A DNA stretch of 64,000 bases. Origin: Elysia crispata (Eukaryota > Mollusca > Gastropoda > Plakobranchidae). Under the pieces are notes generated by a model that was not told the DNA's origin, searched no databases, and saw only the letters and a list, made by a program, of their open reading frames with translations. This document shows positions 61,791 through 64,000 of this stretch, in pieces (the first letter of the stretch is position 1; each line of letters begins with the position of its first letter). The stretch is taken from assembly GCA_033675545.1 (NCBI GenBank), contig JAWDGP010000039.1:82001-146000 (forward strand), read 5' to 3'. A program made the position numbers and the translations under genes.

Positions 61791-63270
61791 CTGTTAAGAA
61801 AGGTGAAACAAAATACAAGCAGATGATTCAATATGAAACTATTTGATAGATACTCTGATAGATAGATACATACATTAAGATAGAGAGATAGGGACGGATA
61901 GATGGATTGAGAAAGACAAACTCAGACAAAGGCAGACTGAGAGATATACTGACTAATCTTCTTTTTTTTCCAAAAATGTCATAAACTGGCCACAAAACTA
62001 TTTTACTGAACTTTTTTGAAATCGGTCAATGCAAGCGGTGTAATCAGGAGCATTCACCTCCTCCCAACAAAATTAAAACAAAATTTGTTTCTACACAGAG
62101 CCACGATTGGGGTGCATTTTTTTCACACTGATTTACCGAATTTTTTTGTTTTTCTGTGCTCAGAATTAGAAGTTGAATGACATGCTGCTCATCTATTACT
62201 GCTTCCCCACAATGTTACTGCTTTCTGTGTTTTACTAGCTCCACTGAGGCAGCATAAAATTTTAGTCATCAGAGAATACATAAATTATCAAGGCCTATAC
62301 CTATATTCTAGCTAAAATATTGAGCGCTGCTCTCCTTACCCTATTATTTCTTAAGGCACTTGAGCTCAACATAATTAATATCCGTTAGGTCTCTAACTCA
62401 GCAGGCTTCCTACCTGGCTGTGTAAAAAGAAATACACCCATAACAATCTAACATTTAGATCTTGATCTACAATTATTTGCTGTTATAAATATAGTCTTAT
62501 GCCATGTTGTGCCCGGTTTTCATTAACTTGAGATGTACATTTAGATCGACTCTAGATGTAGTTCTGAGGATTTCCTATCAATCCTCAGAATCGATTAGAT
62601 TTAGAATATATATCTTGACAACCCCCACTCATAAAAAAAAAAAAACCAAAAAAAAACTTACTTTATTAACTACATTTGTATTATCAGATGAAAAATTAAG
62701 AATAATCTTTTGTTGGAAATAACTGCGAGGTCTGCTGGGTGTGAAGATGGAGAGAACAAAGCTTTTCGGACAATATACGATAAAATAAATAATTCGAAGG
62801 CACCAATATCTTGGATGGTTTCAACTAACAATATAAATCTCGATATAAAAAATAATAATGAAAAATAAGTGATCACCAGATACCATGTCGCCCAGTTTTA
62901 TACTAGATGACGGAAAATTATCATACTCGACATAGAATTTTATTTTTATCATTTCTTTTTCAGTAAAATTTTGCACATGTCGAACCTCGCTTCTTTACGG
63001 ATAAGAGTTTCCGTCTGGCACAGGAACAGGATTTCCAAAGGATCACATGACTGTTCAAAATATGAAGAATTCCGTAAATTTACAGAAAATTCTCCTCACT
63101 GCATAAGACCACTAATTCTCTGAGACAAAGATTACCGAAAGACAAAGAGTTACGAAAAAAGAAAAGACAACCTTTACCCCCACGGATTAGAGATACCAGA
63201 TATTTAACCATGAAGAAGGATCATACGATAATATCAAGAGCCTGGCATGCCAGAAATAACCCATACTTAC
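61791..63270 (-). other. CAMSAP intron
   Basis: About 1.5 kb of AT-rich intron with degenerate GATA steps at 61845-61910 and a poly-A run near 62632-62657. No further exon is seen. Its 5' end (63211-63270 in plus coordinates) carries the second copy of the duplicated segment. Confidence 0.65.
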
Positions 63271-64000
63271 AGGATCCACTGCTTTAGATGACTGATCCTG
63301 GATCACAAAACCGACGCTGGGTGATCCCCCTTTATCCTCCCCCGACAAATCACCCTTAGATGCTGGAGTCAAAGGTGCCACAGCCTGGCTGGCTACAACG
63401 GCAGCCACTGCAGGATCAAGCTCAGGGGAGGCTATCAAGTCAGACTGCTGCACCCAAAGATTCTGCTGCTGCTGCTGCAGTTGCTGTTGCTGTCTACCTG
63501 CTGATGAGGCCAGGGTGTGGGTGGTACCTTGAGCTGTTGGGGTTGATCTGTGCTCTCCCAGCCGAGGCTTGGCCCGCTTTGGAGAGGAATCATCACCAAA
63601 CGACACAAAGAACCCGCCCTCTTTACTCTGAGGTACCTCCTCTTGAGAGTTTACCACTTGATTCTGTACTGATTGCTGCTGTTGTGCTGGGTCTCGTTTT
63701 GAGACAGGTTTGGAATGTTGTTGCTGACTAGAGGAGGCAGAGGGCAAGTCTGTCTGCACCAAACCGTCCACAAGTCGCTGCTGATGCTGGTTGTATGGCA
63801 CTGAGGTTGCAGGCGGATCATGAAGCTGCTGTTTGTCCGTGTTCACATACCCAGCCTGTTGAGGAATCCCGTGGATAGGGCGCAGCTGGGCAGACTGTTT
63901 CTGCTGATGGACAGTCCCTCCAGCAGTAGAGCCTATGGCAGAGAGAGCAGAGCTGAGCCTTGGGTCGCCGGCAGAGGGAGGCATTCCATTGACTTTGCCC
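63271..64000 (-). CDS. CAMSAP/Patronin, exon with CC1-like motif, open at the right window edge
   Basis: Partial exon. The frame is open from the window edge (GKVNGMPPSAGDPRL; this Met is internal) to the donor GATCCT|GTAAGT, phase 0. It encodes about 243 residues: Gln/Ser-rich disordered sequence, then EGGFFVSFGDDSSPKRAKPR, which matches the conserved FFVSF..PKRPKP motif of the CAMSAP CC1 region, then a poly-Gln stretch (QQQQLQQQQQ) and an ending SPSVGFVIQDQ...AVDP. CAMSAP/Patronin proteins bind and protect microtubule minus ends in the cytoplasm. The N-terminal calponin-homology domain and start lie beyond the window. Confidence 0.85.

Noticed and set aside
61591..61846. Plus-strand open frames over 61.6-61.8 kb
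   Set aside because: They are antisense to the CAMSAP coiled-coil exon; Lys/Glu codons read as Phe/Leu/Ser on the other strand.

Overview
The window is animal nuclear DNA. It is AT-rich, has long introns, is full of (GA/CT)n and other simple repeats, and carries intron-split genes with consensus GT...AG borders. Family content and texture suggest a lophotrochozoan, most likely a gastropod mollusc. That placement is an inference, not something read directly.

Layout. (1) 1-20.2 kb: no convincing coding sequence. It holds many GA/CT microsatellites, two minisatellites (about 4.4-4.9 kb and 6.7-7.6 kb) and a more GC-rich stretch near 9.9-11.2 kb that could be a promoter and 5' leader. (2) 20.2-30.8 kb, plus strand: a complete hunchback-type C2H2 zinc-finger gene. 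Three coding exons (20326-22645, 23807-24009, 24897-28724) join in frame to about 2116 residues with nine fingers. The roughly 2 kb 3'UTR ends at AATAAA 30761-30766 and contains a let-7 8-mer site, two Pumilio-type motifs and a G-rich run. (3) 30.8-37.2 kb: intergenic, simple repeats. (4) 37.2-40.3 kb, minus strand: a small gene with two mini-exons and one large terminal exon, encoding a putative trypsin-fold (PA clan) protein. The product probably starts with the myristoylation-like sequence MGNSLTQ. (5) 40.3-51.8 kb: no coding sequence recognised; it holds a 56-copy ACT array and probably the 3'UTR of the next gene. (6) 51.8-64.0 kb, minus strand: the 3' nine coding exons of a CAMSAP/Patronin gene (microtubule minus-end binder). 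It runs from a CC1-like motif, through a charged coiled coil, to a complete CKK domain and stop. The 5' part lies beyond the right edge.

The genes are not an operon and show no obvious joint pathway. Hunchback is a developmental transcription factor, CAMSAP is cytoskeletal, and the trypsin-like protein is uncharacterised. Hunchback and the two minus-strand genes converge. The exon joins of all three genes were checked by hand for phase and agree throughout. The most interesting signals are the very long hunchback with an extra isolated finger and post-transcriptional motifs; the CAMSAP introns, with a roughly 36-copy 52-bp array carrying splice-site look-alikes, a CFTR-like (TG)16T10 tract and a duplicated splice-donor segment; and the small protease-like gene with an intron-split start codon.
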